Below the pieces are notes generated by a model. That model did not search any database and was not told the origin of the DNA. It worked only from the letters and a program-made list of their open reading frames with translations. Shown in pieces: positions 28,399 through 36,732 of a DNA stretch of 64,000 nt. The stretch covers positions 151,169 to 215,168 of the forward strand of contig DASYKS010000017.1 in the NCBI GenBank assembly GCA_035995205.1, in the 5' to 3' direction. Origin of the DNA: DASYKS01 sp035995205. Lineage in GTDB: Bacteria; Acidobacteriota; Thermoanaerobaculia; Multivoradales; UBA5704. Positions within the stretch are counted from its first letter, which is position 1. Each line of letters opens with the position of its first letter. The position numbers were made by a program, and so were the translations under genes.

Positions 28399-29746
28399 CG
28401 GCCTCGGTGGTCCGCCAATTGACGACGCTGATCCGCATCGCCCGCCGCCCGTTCCAGGTCACGCCGCCGAAAAAGGCCTCGCCGGAGTCATTGATCGACT
28501 CGACGATGCGGTCCGTGTACGCGTCGTGATCGGCGGGAGTCGCCTCGGGACGGGGATCGAGAAAGCGCACCAACCCTTGGTTCAGCCGGGCCGGGAAGAG
28601 AACCTCGGCACCCGGAAGGGCTCCGACCCCGCGAACGAGGGCGTCGCACTGATCGCAATTGCGCTCGATCAGCGCGGCCAATCCGTCGCGGCCAAGCTCG
28701 CGCAGAGCGGCATAGACGCCGAATCCGCGGGCGCGGCGCGACCATTCGGGGGTCCAGTCGATCTGGTCGCGCGCTGCCTGCTCGTCGACAAAATAGGAGT
28801 CGTGGATCGTGAAGGCCCCGCGGTGCGCCTTGGCGTGTCGGACCGCGGCGAAGCCGCAATCCTGCGGCACGTTCAGCCACTTGTGGCAATCGGTGGCCCA
28901 GCTGTCGGCGAGATCCATCCCCTTGACCAGCAGCGCGTAGCGCTCGGAGGCCCGGGCGAACAGGCCGAACGCACCGTCCACGTGGACCCAGGCGCCATGG
29001 CTCTGGGCGAGCGGAATGAGCGTCGCGAAAGGATCGAAGGCCCCGGTGTTCAGGTCCGCGGCGTTCAGGGCGACGATCGTCGGCCCCTCGCCCGCCGCGA
29101 GCGCGGCATTGAGCACTTGGGGGGTGATCGTTCCCGTGCCGTCCACCGGCAGAACAACGATCTGGCGGGCGCCGACGCCTAGATAGCGTAAGGCTCGGTC
29201 AACCGACACATGACGCACGGCGCTCGCAAGCACGCGGATCGGCGGGCTCCCCGCGAGCCCCTGTTCGCCGACTTTCCAGCCGACCTCCCCCAGCAGAAAA
29301 TCGCGCGCCGCCGCGAGTGCCGTGAAATGCGCCATCTGGCAGCCGGTGGTAAAAGCGAACGAGGCGGTCGGCGGCAGGCGCAGCACGTCGAGCAGCCACT
29401 TGCCGGCGATTTCCTCGACGACCGAGGCCGCGGGCGAGGTGCCGTAGATGGCCGCGTTCTGATCCCAGGTGCTGGTGAGCCAATCGGCAGCGAGCGCCGA
29501 GGGGAGAGTCCCCCCGATCACCCAGGCAAAGAACCGGCCGCCGACGTTGCCGAGCTGCCCCCCATCGGCAGCGTGAACGAGATCTGCCACCACCTGCTCG
29601 GCCGGCAACCCCGCTCGGCCCAACGGCACGTCGAAACGCGCGAGCAGCTCTTCGCGCGAAACGGTCGCCGCTACGGGGCGATCGTCGAGACCGTCGAGAT
29701 AGCGATGGGCCTGCTCCAGGGCGAGGTCGAGCACGGTGCTTTTCAT
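28340..29746 (-). CDS. Pyridoxal-dependent amino-acid decarboxylase (group II, AADC-like)
   Basis: 468 residues from an ATG at 29746; a much longer in-frame extension upstream is antisense to the next gene and unlikely. The PLP-binding lysine is in DSWATDCHKWLNVPQD near residue 290, preceded by HVDGAFGLFARASERY. Other family segments are GRFFAWVIGGTLPSALAADW and TTGCQMAHFTALAAARDFLL. It belongs to the aromatic-L-amino-acid/tyrosine decarboxylase-like group; the substrate cannot be set from sequence. Overlaps the HD hydrolase gene downstream. Confidence 0.88.
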   Translation of the reverse strand: MKSTVLDLALEQAHRYLDGLDDRPVAATVSREELLARFDVPLGRAGLPAEQVVADLVHAADGGQLGNVGGRFFAWVIGGTLPSALAADWLTSTWDQNAAIYGTSPAASVVEEIAGKWLLDVLRLPPTASFAFTTGCQMAHFTALAAARDFLLGEVGWKVGEQGLAGSPPIRVLASAVRHVSVDRALRYLGVGARQIVVLPVDGTGTITPQVLNAALAAGEGPTIVALNAADLNTGAFDPFATLIPLAQSHGAWVHVDGAFGLFARASERYALLVKGMDLADSWATDCHKWLNVPQDCGFAAVRHAKAHRGAFTIHDSYFVDEQAARDQIDWTPEWSRRARGFGVYAALRELGRDGLAALIERNCDQCDALVRGVGALPGAEVLFPARLNQGLVRFLDPRPEATPADHDAYTDRIVESINDSGEAFFGGVTWNGRRAMRISVVNWRTTEADVERTVAAVARVLADDRRR

Positions 29747-29818
29747 CGGGCCGAAAGGATACCGCCAGCGGAGTCTGTTTTGGGGCGCCGCGCCCATCCC
29801 GCGTGACAGAATCCCCCG

Positions 29819-30724
29819 ATGAAAACCCCGAGTGAAACTCCTCGACCGACCTCCCTGCGTTGCTTCACCCGAAGCCTCGCGGTCGCGTTGGCGCTGTCCG
29901 CCGCTTCCGGTTGCCTTTTCGCTCAGGCGGAAGCCATCGCCGAGGGCGACGCCGCGTTCGCCCGCCGGGCAGAAGGGGCGAAGGGGGCGCGCGCGCTCCC
30001 CGGTCCGATCGATCAGGCGATCGCCGGTTACGAGAAGGCGTTGAAGGCGAAACCCGGGCAGCTCGAGGCGTCGTGGAAGCTGCTGCGCGCGCTCCATTTC
30101 AAAGGCGAATACGTGGCGACGGCCTCCGAGGCGAAGCAGGCCGCGTTCGGCCGCGGCAAGCAGGTTGTCGAAGCGGCGATCGACGAGCTGGGCAAGCGGG
30201 CGGGAGGGCGGGCGAAATTCGATGCGATGGCCCCCGCCGCGGCGGCCAAAGCCCTGGCCGGCGTTCCCGAGGCGCCATACGTCTTTCTGTGGGGCGCGGT
30301 CGACTGGGGTCTCTGGGGCGACGCGTTCGGCAAGCTCGCCGCCGCGCGCCAGGGGGTGGGCGACAAGGTCCGCCGCTACGGCGAGATCGTTCTGGCGATC
30401 GATCCGCGCTTCGACGAGGCGGGAGGGCACCGGCTGCTCGGCCGCCTGCACACGCTCGCGCCGAAGGTGCCATTCATCACCGGCTGGGTCGATCGCGACC
30501 TCGCCATCGACCACCTGAAGAAAGCGGTCGCGATCGCGCCGCAGAACCCGTACAACCAGCTCTATCTGGCCGACGCCTTGCTGCAATACCGCTCGGCGGC
30601 CAAGGCCGAAGCGGTCGCGATCCTGAAGCGGCTGACGGCGCAAAAGCCATCGGCCGAGCGCCCGGTCGAGGACGCGGCTCCCATCGCCGAAGCGAAGGTT
30701 CTGCTCGGGAAGGCCGGTGGCTGA
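29819..30724 (+). CDS. TRAP transporter TatT-component-like TPR protein (secreted or lipoprotein)
   Basis: 301 residues. A signal segment (SLAVALALSAASGC) ends in a possible lipobox. The body is helical repeats; the region AGGHRLLGRLHTLAPKVPFI followed by a GWVDRDLAIDHLKKAVAIAP stretch is characteristic of the TatT-like family of periplasmic TPR proteins. No TRAP permease genes are nearby, so a transport role is uncertain. Its stop overlaps the start of the CDF gene, so the two are coupled. Confidence 0.75.
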   Translation: MKTPSETPRPTSLRCFTRSLAVALALSAASGCLFAQAEAIAEGDAAFARRAEGAKGARALPGPIDQAIAGYEKALKAKPGQLEASWKLLRALHFKGEYVATASEAKQAAFGRGKQVVEAAIDELGKRAGGRAKFDAMAPAAAAKALAGVPEAPYVFLWGAVDWGLWGDAFGKLAAARQGVGDKVRRYGEIVLAIDPRFDEAGGHRLLGRLHTLAPKVPFITGWVDRDLAIDHLKKAVAIAPQNPYNQLYLADALLQYRSAAKAEAVAILKRLTAQKPSAERPVEDAAPIAEAKVLLGKAGG

Positions 30725-31616
30725 AGTTGCGCCAGGCCCCCGCGGCCGCCGGGTCGAGGCCCACCTGGCCGATCGGGGCGCGCCGCTGGTCGCGATCGCG
30801 GCGGCCGCTTTCCTCACGGTGCTCAAAGGGGCGGCCGCCTACTCGACCGGCTCGCTCGCGCTCGGCGCCACCGCCCTCGATTCGCTGATCGACGTCTTCA
30901 TCTCCGCCGCCAATTACGTCGTGATTCGCCGCGCGGCCCGGCCGCCGGACGAGGACCACGCCTACGGCCACGGCCGATTCGAAAACCTCGCCGCCCTCGG
31001 CCAAGGATTGTTCCTCGCGGTCGCGGCCGGAGGTCTCGTGGTCGCAAGCGTCCGGCGGCTGATCTCGGGCGCGGCCCCCGAGAAGCTCGGCTGGGGAGCG
31101 CTCGTCCTGGTCGTCTCGCTCGGAGTGAGCCTAGGGGTCGCCGCCTGGCTTCGTCGCGCCGCGCAGCGAACGGGCAGCCCCGCCCTCGCCGCCGACAGCC
31201 TCCACTACGCAACCGATTTCTGGACCAACGGCTCGGCCCTGGTGGCCCTGTTGATCGTCCGAGGCACCGGCTGGGCGCAAGCCGACCCGCTGGTCGCCCT
31301 AGGGGTCGCGGCGATCGTCTTCCGCACCGCCGCCAAGCTCGCCCTCGGAGCGATGGCCGACCTGTCAGATCGCGGCCTGCCCGAAGCCGACCTGACCAAA
31401 GTCCGCGCGATCGTCGCCTCGTTCCAGCCTGACGTAGTAGGCATGCACGACCTGAAAACCCGCCGCAGCGGCGGCCAGCGCTTCATCGACCTCCACCTGG
31501 AGATCCCGCGCGCGGCGACCTTCGAAGAGGCCCACGACCGAACGGTGCGAGTGCTACGGGCGATCGAGAAGGAGCTGGCGCCGGCTAAGGTGTTTGTTCA
31601 TAGTGATCCTGTGTGA
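30717..31616 (+). CDS. Cation diffusion facilitator (CDF) family divalent metal transporter
   Basis: 299 residues from a GTG at 30717 that overlaps the upstream stop. Membrane segments include PLVAIAAAAFLTVLKGAAAY and ATALDSLIDVFISAANYVVI, the latter with the metal-site aspartate. The loop DEDHAYGHGRFENLAALGQG is the CDF signature, and the second metal-binding helix is SLHYATDFWTNGSALV. The C-terminal cytosolic domain (MHDLKTRRSGGQRFIDLHLE) is complete. It exports Zn, Fe, Co or Mn; specificity is not decided. A degenerate copy of its 3' end occurs 1.5 kb downstream. Confidence 0.92.
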   Translation: MAEVAPGPRGRRVEAHLADRGAPLVAIAAAAFLTVLKGAAAYSTGSLALGATALDSLIDVFISAANYVVIRRAARPPDEDHAYGHGRFENLAALGQGLFLAVAAGGLVVASVRRLISGAAPEKLGWGALVLVVSLGVSLGVAAWLRRAAQRTGSPALAADSLHYATDFWTNGSALVALLIVRGTGWAQADPLVALGVAAIVFRTAAKLALGAMADLSDRGLPEADLTKVRAIVASFQPDVVGMHDLKTRRSGGQRFIDLHLEIPRAATFEEAHDRTVRVLRAIEKELAPAKVFVHSDPV

Positions 31617-31705
31617 AGGGCGGGAGGCAAACGGGCGGCCACAGTTGGGGGGGGCGCCCCAATGGATTTCGCAAACTTCCATCGAGAAGAGCCGAGGAGT
31701 AACTG

Positions 31706-32427
31706 ATGAGGATTTCGAGACAGTCCGTTCGGTTTGGTTTGGTTGGGTCCGGTCTGCTTGCCGTCCTTGTGGCAGCGATTCCTCTCATGCAATTGGGCGT
31801 TCGTAGTCCGGAGGCCTGGGCCACAGTTGCGGCTGCTCTCGCTGTTCTGACGGCGGTGGTTTCCACCTGGACAAGCCAACGTGTTCTGGAACTGCAGGAG
31901 GACGCTCAGGAGCCAAGTATCACGGTGAACCTCGACGTCCGCCGCCGACCACAGCTTGTCCAACTAAGGGTGGCCAATCTGGGCGGCACCCTTGCGAAGG
32001 ACATTGCGATCTCTTGGGAGAGTCCACTCCTAGACGTTGACGGCAAACCAGTCCGGATAGGAGGATCGGAGGATCTACTGAGGGGCCGGATGTAATACCT
32101 GTTCTTGCTCCTGGCGATAGCACGGCCGTGTCGGCAGGCATTTCTTACCGATTCTTCGAAAAATTCAAGGGGCAATCGTACTCAGGCGTTGTTCGATACA
32201 GCACTGCTTCAGGGGCTCCCCGAAAACAGACTTTTCTGGTTAGCGTCGAAGCGCATCGCGCAAGTCTCGTACACGATGAAGAGGCAGCCCTTACACAGCG
32301 AGAACTCCAAAAGATTCCCGCAGGTCTGGAAGCAATCGTTGGTGAAATTGGCAAGCTGCGGAAAGCGGTGCAGGACTTTCAGGAGAGGGAAAAGGGAGAG
32401 AACGAGAGGTCAAACGAGAGCCTTTGA
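31706..32427 (+). pseudogene. Frameshifted gene for a small membrane protein with a C-terminal coiled coil
   Basis: Two adjoining reading frames make one protein. The first (31706-32095, ATG with GAGG upstream) encodes two membrane segments (FGLVGSGLLAVLVAAIPLM, WATVAAALAVLTAVVSTW) and a beta-rich domain (PQLVQLRVANLGGTLAKDIA), then stops. The second, open from before 32080 to 32427 in another frame, continues naturally (VIPVLAPGDSTAVSAGISYR then FFEKFKGQSYSGVVRYS) and ends in a helical tail (ALTQRELQKIPAGLEAIVGE). The shift occurs around 32050-32080. I do not recognise the family. It may be a true pseudogene or an assembly error. Confidence 0.65.
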
Positions 32428-32478
32428 TGACCGGATCAAGGTTTCGGCGGTCCCCGACGCCTCGAAAAAGGCCTTCAT
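32410..32478 (-). pseudogene. Remnant of a toxin gene start (PIN/VapC-like)
   Basis: An ATG at 32478 overlaps the restored antitoxin stop in an ATGA arrangement typical of toxin-antitoxin operons. It opens MKAFFEAS, like the first residues of many PIN-domain toxins, then loses similarity and stops after 22 codons. This is a fragment at best; the identification rests on eight residues and position. Confidence 0.35.
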
Positions 32479-32748
32479 CGCTTCTCGGCGCGATCAGCCA
32501 AGACCTCGTCGCTCAGGCTCAGATTACCCAGAGAGACGGGTCTGGGGGGCCTTCTTCCAGGCCGGGATCGCCGCCTTCACCGGAACGATATCCGCGACCG
32601 GTCGGCCGTTGCGGTACACCCGGATGGTTTCGCCTCCTTCGACGGAAGCAGCCGTCGGTCCGGAGCACCATGACGACGCCGGTCGCGCCCTTCGGTCGAA
32701 CAAGGCTTTGGCGTAGTTCCTCAGCTCGGTGAAGGTGGTCTCACGCAT
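32475..32748 (-). pseudogene. Broken Phd/YefM-family antitoxin gene
   Basis: From an ATG at 32748, MRETTFTELRNYAKALFD and GETIRVYRNGRPVADIVPVK are clear Phd/YefM-type antitoxin segments. About 17 extra residues (RRARPASSWCSGPTAAS) separate them where family members have a short turn. The frame stops at 32524, but the expected C-terminus LGNLSLSDEVLADRAEKR continues in a shifted frame to 32475. The antitoxin therefore carries an insertion and a frameshift. It lies next to array C. Confidence 0.6.
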
Positions 32749-32816
32749 GAGGTTATTCTGGCCCAGCCCTCTCTCCATCGATATGTACATTTCCGTAGTC
32801 TGGCTGCCTCTAGGCC

Positions 32817-33026
32817 GAGCCCAGCACACCCCTGAGGTGGTCAAACCCACGACTGAGCTGGCCCAGATCACTACTGTTTTGGCCTAGATCACTACTGTTC
32901 TGGCCTAGATCACTACTGTTCTGGACCAGATCACCACTGTTCTGGTCCAGATCACTACTGGGCTGAGCCAGAACACCACTGAGCTGGATCAGATCACCAC
33001 CGAGCTGAACCGGGCCACCAGCGGAC
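32817..33026. repeat. Array C: about 10 tandem units of 21 bp (family 2)
   Basis: Units start at 32817, 32838, 32859, 32880, 32901, 32922, 32943, 32964, 32985 and 33006. The central units are nearly identical and carry CTAGATCACTACTGTTCTGG; the outer ones decay on both sides. The same unit makes up array D, 25 kb away. Most units contain a GATC site. The array lies upstream of the broken antitoxin gene. Confidence 0.88.
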
Positions 33027-33158
33027 CCGGTCGCGTTCGGGGTAAACCGGAAGACGGCGGAGGTATCCGCTCCTACTCCAGCTTGCGCCCTTCGATCCGA
33101 GGCAATTGTCTGACCGGTACGCCCGAAGTGTCAACCACTCTTGCCTAAGCCAAGCCTG

Positions 33159-33212
33159 GCGATCGAAAAAGAACTCGCGCTGGCCAAGGTCTTCGCTTAC
33201 AACGCCCTGGGT
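33159..33212 (+). pseudogene. Degenerate copy of the CDF transporter 3' end
   Basis: Read in one frame this stretch gives AIEKELALAKVFAYNAL, against AIEKELAPAKVFVHSDP at the end of the intact CDF gene (31562-31613). The DNA also matches well at many third positions. Nothing else of the CDF gene is visible here. The rest of 33027-33335 shows only a perfect hairpin at 33234-33258 (GCGGGCTCGGC-AAA-GCCGAGCCCGC). Confidence 0.55.
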
Positions 33213-33335
33213 TCAGCCGCTTGGTGACCGTTTGCGGGCTCGGCAAAGCCGAGCCCGCCAGAACGCTCCTAGAGCACCGGACAGCCAGCTTGTCAGTCCC
33301 TCGCGGATATCCACATAGAGGTATCCTCGGCCGCA

Positions 33336-34370
33336 ATGTCCGAATTGGCGACAGCCGGGAGACCGGTCGGATTCATTGCGAAAATGGCGCGGCGCGTTGC
33401 CGTCGCGCTGACAATTTCGATCGGCGTCGGGCTTCTGTTGTTGTTTCCCTGGAAGGGTTCGTGGTCCTCGCTCTTCCTCTGTGTTATCACCCTCGGCCTG
33501 GGGGGGACGACGGTCTTTTCACTCTTCGAAGCGTGGCCCCGGCGACTGCCGCGCTGGATCCAGCGCTGGGTGCTGCAAGTCGTGGCGGTCGGCATCGCCA
33601 TGCCGGTCACGATCTTCGGGATGCACCGTTCTATCAAAGGGACGAATCACGACTGGTTGGTCCTCGGGTTCGCCTCCGTCCTCTTCGCGCCGTGGACGGC
33701 GCTCGCGGCGATCGTCCGGCAGAAGGAAGCCTTCGCGCGCCACCAGGGGCTCGCGTTCGCGCTGGAGAAGAGCGAGCTGGAGCGGCAGGCGCTCGACGCG
33801 CGGCTGCGTGTCATTCAGGCGCAGGTGGCACCGCATTTCCTGTTCAACACGCTCGCCAACGTCCAGGCGCTCGTCGATACCGGCTCTCCCCATGCTTCGA
33901 CGCTGCTGCGGAACCTCACCGACTACCTTCGCGCGGCGGTGCCGCGGCTCCACGAACCGGCGACGATCGAGCGCGAGCTGCAGCTCGTTCGGCCCTATCT
34001 GGAGCTGATGCTGATGCGCATGCCCGATCGACTGCGATACGCGATCAACGTCGATCCATCGCTGCTTGCGGTTCGCTGTCCTCCGACCACGCTGTTGACG
34101 CTGGTCGAGAATGCGGTGCGCCACGGGATCGACCCCAGCGAAGAGGGGGGACGGATCGATGTCGACATCCAACGTCTTGGGGACCGCTGCATGATCCGCG
34201 TCACCGATACGGGCGTCGGACTCCATCCCTCGGCGAACGGTCTCGGAACCGGATTGACCACCCTGCGCGAGCGGCTGCAGCTGATGTTCGGCGAGGAGGC
34301 GCGGCTGCGCCTGATCTCCGGCTCCCTGCGCGGCGTCGCGGTCGAAGTCGATATGCCGGCCCAAGTATGA
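33336..34370 (+). CDS. LytS/YehU-type sensor histidine kinase
   Basis: 344 residues. Four hydrophobic segments fill the first 130 residues (VAVALTISIGVGLLLLFPW, SLFLCVITLGLGGTTVF, VLQVVAVGIAMPVTIFGM, WLVLGFASVLFAPWTALAAI). The phospho-acceptor His167 is in QAQVAPHFLFNTLANVQALV, the signature of the His_kinase (PF06580) family. The ATP-binding part has LVENAVRHGIDP and VTDTGVGLHPSANGLGTGLT. The stop overlaps the ATG of the response regulator (ATGA), so they form a coupled pair. Confidence 0.93.
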   Translation: MSELATAGRPVGFIAKMARRVAVALTISIGVGLLLLFPWKGSWSSLFLCVITLGLGGTTVFSLFEAWPRRLPRWIQRWVLQVVAVGIAMPVTIFGMHRSIKGTNHDWLVLGFASVLFAPWTALAAIVRQKEAFARHQGLAFALEKSELERQALDARLRVIQAQVAPHFLFNTLANVQALVDTGSPHASTLLRNLTDYLRAAVPRLHEPATIERELQLVRPYLELMLMRMPDRLRYAINVDPSLLAVRCPPTTLLTLVENAVRHGIDPSEEGGRIDVDIQRLGDRCMIRVTDTGVGLHPSANGLGTGLTTLRERLQLMFGEEARLRLISGSLRGVAVEVDMPAQV

Positions 34371-35152
34371 ACGCCGCCCACGCGACCGCGTTGATCGCCG
34401 ACGACGAACCGCTCCTGCGCGAGGCGCTTCGACGCCAGCTCGGAAACGTCTGGCCCGAGCTTACGATCGTGGCCGAGGCGCGAAACGGGCGGGAGGCGGT
34501 GCGCCTGTTCGACGAGCGCCATCCCGACATTTGCTTCCTCGACGTCCACATGCCCGGCCTCTCCGGCGTCGATGCCGCGAACCACATCGGCCGTCGCGCG
34601 CATCTGGTGTTCGTCACGGCGTACGATCACTACGCCGTGCAAGCCTTCGCGCAGGGCGCCCTCGATTACCTGTTGAAGCCGGTCGAACCGGCGCGGCTCG
34701 CGGAAACGGTGAGCCGCCTCAAAGAACGGCTCCGGGCTTCAAAGCCCGCGATTCACAACGAGTTGTTGTTGCAGCAACTCAGTGCCCAGCTCGCGAAGCT
34801 CCAGGACGGCGGAAGGCAGGAACGGCTCCGGTGGATTCGGGCGACGGCGGGGCAGACCGTGCGTCTCATCGCGGTCGATGATGTCGATTACCTGCGGTCG
34901 GATGCAAAGTACACGCTCGTCGCCTGGCGCGATGGAGGGAAAGCCGCCAAGGCGGTGGTGCGTACGCCGCTTAAAGATCTGCTCGACCAACTGGATGCAG
35001 AGCAGTTCGCGCAGGTCCATCGCTCGGTCGTCGTGAACCTGCGCGCGATCGACCACGTGCGGCGATATGACAACGAAACCGCGGAGATTCATTTGAAGGG
35101 GCGCGATGAGGTGCTGCCCGTGAGCCGCAATTATGTGCATCTGTTCCGGTAG
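34367..35152 (+). CDS. LytTR-family response regulator
   Basis: 261 residues. The receiver domain has the acidic pair in LIADDEPLLREAL, phospho-acceptor Asp59 in CFLDVHMPGLSG, and the conserved lysine in DYLLKPVEP. The LytTR DNA-binding domain follows from about residue 155 (IAVDDVDYLRSDAKYTLVAW, QFAQVHRSVVVNLRAIDHV, LPVSRNYVHLFR). It is the partner of the preceding kinase. LytTR regulators often control cell-wall, competence or virulence genes, and a cell-wall hydrolase gene lies 140 nt downstream. Confidence 0.94.
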   Translation: MNAAHATALIADDEPLLREALRRQLGNVWPELTIVAEARNGREAVRLFDERHPDICFLDVHMPGLSGVDAANHIGRRAHLVFVTAYDHYAVQAFAQGALDYLLKPVEPARLAETVSRLKERLRASKPAIHNELLLQQLSAQLAKLQDGGRQERLRWIRATAGQTVRLIAVDDVDYLRSDAKYTLVAWRDGGKAAKAVVRTPLKDLLDQLDAEQFAQVHRSVVVNLRAIDHVRRYDNETAEIHLKGRDEVLPVSRNYVHLFR

Positions 35153-35293
35153 ACAAAACCGCCGCTCGAGCCGCGCCTCCCCGAGCCGAAAAGCGGGCTG
35201 TGGGTCCGTCTCCAGAAGCGCGGGTAGGCGGCTCCGCGCCGATCGGTGCGAGAGTCAGCAGACACGCAACCGATCGATTCGAGGAGATACGAC

Positions 35294-36112
35294 ATGCCCG
35301 CAGCGCCAATCCTCTCGCTCGCCGCACCGCCCCCGCCCTACCCGGGCCACTTGCTCCAGGTCGGCGAGCCGAACAACGCCGCGGTCCGCGCGGTGCGGGC
35401 CCGTCTGAACGAGCTCGGCTGCGGTGCGGTCCCCGCGACCGGGGCGTTCGACGCCGCGTTGCGCACCACGGTCAAGCTGTTCCAGAGCCGCTTCCCCGAC
35501 ACCGACGGCCAGCCGCTCAAGGTGGACGGCGTCGTCGGGCCGATCTCCTGGGCCGCCTTGTTCGGCGCCCTGGCCGTCCCGACGCCGAGTGGGTCGCCGC
35601 CGCCGCTCCTCGCGGCGGTCCTCGACGTGGCCCGGACCCAGATCGGGGTGATGGAGAAGCCTCCGGGATCGAACCGCGGCCCGGAGGTCGACGAGTACCT
35701 GCGCGGCGTCGGGCTCGACCCGACGCGGGGCAGCTTCGCCTGGTGCGTGGCGTTCGTCTACTTTTGCTTCGGGCGCGCCGCCTCGCAGCTCGGCCGCGCC
35801 AACCCCATGGTCCGCACCGCCGGCGTGCTCGACCACTGGAACAAGGCCGGCCAGCGCGGCATCCCCCGCCTCCTGACCGCCGACGCGGTCGCCAAGCCTC
35901 AGCTGGTCAAGCCGGGGCAGATCTTCGTCATCTCGGTGGGCGGCGGCTCGGGCCACACCGGGCTGGTCGAGGACGTCTCGGGCGGGAAGCTGGTGACGAT
36001 CGAGGGGAACACCAACGACGGCGGCTCGCACGAAGGGATCGGCGTCTTCCGCCGCGACCAGCGGAAGATCAACTCGATCAACCGGGGCTTCATCGACTAC
36101 GGGAAGCTGTAA
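35294..36112 (+). CDS. Peptidoglycan-binding and CHAP-domain hydrolase
   Basis: 272 residues from an ATG at 35294 with GAGGAG upstream. Residues about 30-100 form a PG_binding_1 domain (NNAAVRAVRARLNELGCGAV, VKLFQSRFPDTDGQPLKVDG, VGPISWAALFG). Residues about 115-272 are a CHAP amidase/peptidase domain with the catalytic Cys in FAWCVAFVYFCFG, His in GGGSGHTGLVEDVSGG and the polar residue in VTIEGNTNDGG. No signal peptide is apparent. It could be exported by another route or serve as a toxin or lysin. It may be under the adjacent LytTR regulator. Confidence 0.87.
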   Translation: MPAAPILSLAAPPPPYPGHLLQVGEPNNAAVRAVRARLNELGCGAVPATGAFDAALRTTVKLFQSRFPDTDGQPLKVDGVVGPISWAALFGALAVPTPSGSPPPLLAAVLDVARTQIGVMEKPPGSNRGPEVDEYLRGVGLDPTRGSFAWCVAFVYFCFGRAASQLGRANPMVRTAGVLDHWNKAGQRGIPRLLTADAVAKPQLVKPGQIFVISVGGGSGHTGLVEDVSGGKLVTIEGNTNDGGSHEGIGVFRRDQRKINSINRGFIDYGKL

Positions 36113-36165
36113 TTCTAGCTATTGATCGCCTGGAGCGGTCGCACGTCGAGGCCGTCCTGGTCCGC

Positions 36166-36255
36166 GCGGCTCACTTTGTGGGGCGGCAGCATCGCGGCCG
36201 AGTCGCCCGAGTGGATGCCCGCCTCCTCGACGTGCTGGAGGATGCCCGCGACCAC
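36166..36255 (-). pseudogene. Fragment of carbamoyl-phosphate synthase large subunit (carB)
   Basis: The minus strand reads VVAGILQHVEEAGIHSGDSA then AMLPPHKVS, which closely matches the highly conserved CarB segment 'EHIEEAGIHSGDSACxLPP'. The flanking residues on either side do not continue the protein. It lies between the CHAP gene and the small membrane protein gene, and no intact carB is present in the window. Confidence 0.65.
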
Positions 36256-36339
36256 GGCGCCCTTCCCGTTCGTCCGCTCAAAACCGCCGTTCGTCGCATT
36301 TCGTCTGTTCGCTTGGCGGCCCTGCCGCATCCTGTGGGA

Positions 36340-36729
36340 ATGAAAGACAACGTCAGCTTGACCGTTACGTCCCTGCTCACGATTCTCTTGATGACGTTTC
36401 ACATTTCGGACGACATCGTCCGCGGATTCGAGCCCGGAGGGTTCAAGAACGTCAATGGGATCCTGACCCTGTCCGTCTACCTGTTCGCGACGCTGGCGCT
36501 CGCCGGAAAGCGATCCGGGTATGTCCTGATCCTCCTCGGATCTCTCCTCGGCTTCGTGGTGTCGCTAGCGCACATGAGGGGGGCGGGAATGGTCGGCGGC
36601 CGGATCGTCGGCTCCGGCGGAATCCATTTCTGGGTCTGGACGATTCTCGCGCTCGGCGTGACCGCAATCGTCTCTGTCGCTCTCTCGGCTCGCGGACTGT
36701 GGAGACTGCGACGAGGCCAAGCGGGGTAG
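36340..36729 (+). CDS. Small integral membrane protein, function unknown
   Basis: 129 residues from an ATG at 36340. Four membrane segments are visible (SLTVTSLLTILLMTFHI, GILTLSVYLFATLALAG, SGYVLILLGSLLGFVVSLAH, IHFWVWTILALGVTAIVSVA). It ends 3 nt before the next gene and is very likely co-transcribed with it. I do not recognise the family. Confidence 0.75.
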   Translation: MKDNVSLTVTSLLTILLMTFHISDDIVRGFEPGGFKNVNGILTLSVYLFATLALAGKRSGYVLILLGSLLGFVVSLAHMRGAGMVGGRIVGSGGIHFWVWTILALGVTAIVSVALSARGLWRLRRGQAG

Positions 36730-36732
36730 CCC

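Noticed and set aside
29747..30826. Long N-terminal extension of the PLP decarboxylase
   Set aside because: The extension is antisense to the TatT-like gene and has no family similarity; the domain starts at the ATG at 29746.
33234..33258. Rho-independent terminator
   Set aside because: The hairpin is perfect, but no T-run follows and no gene ends just before it. Kept only as a note.
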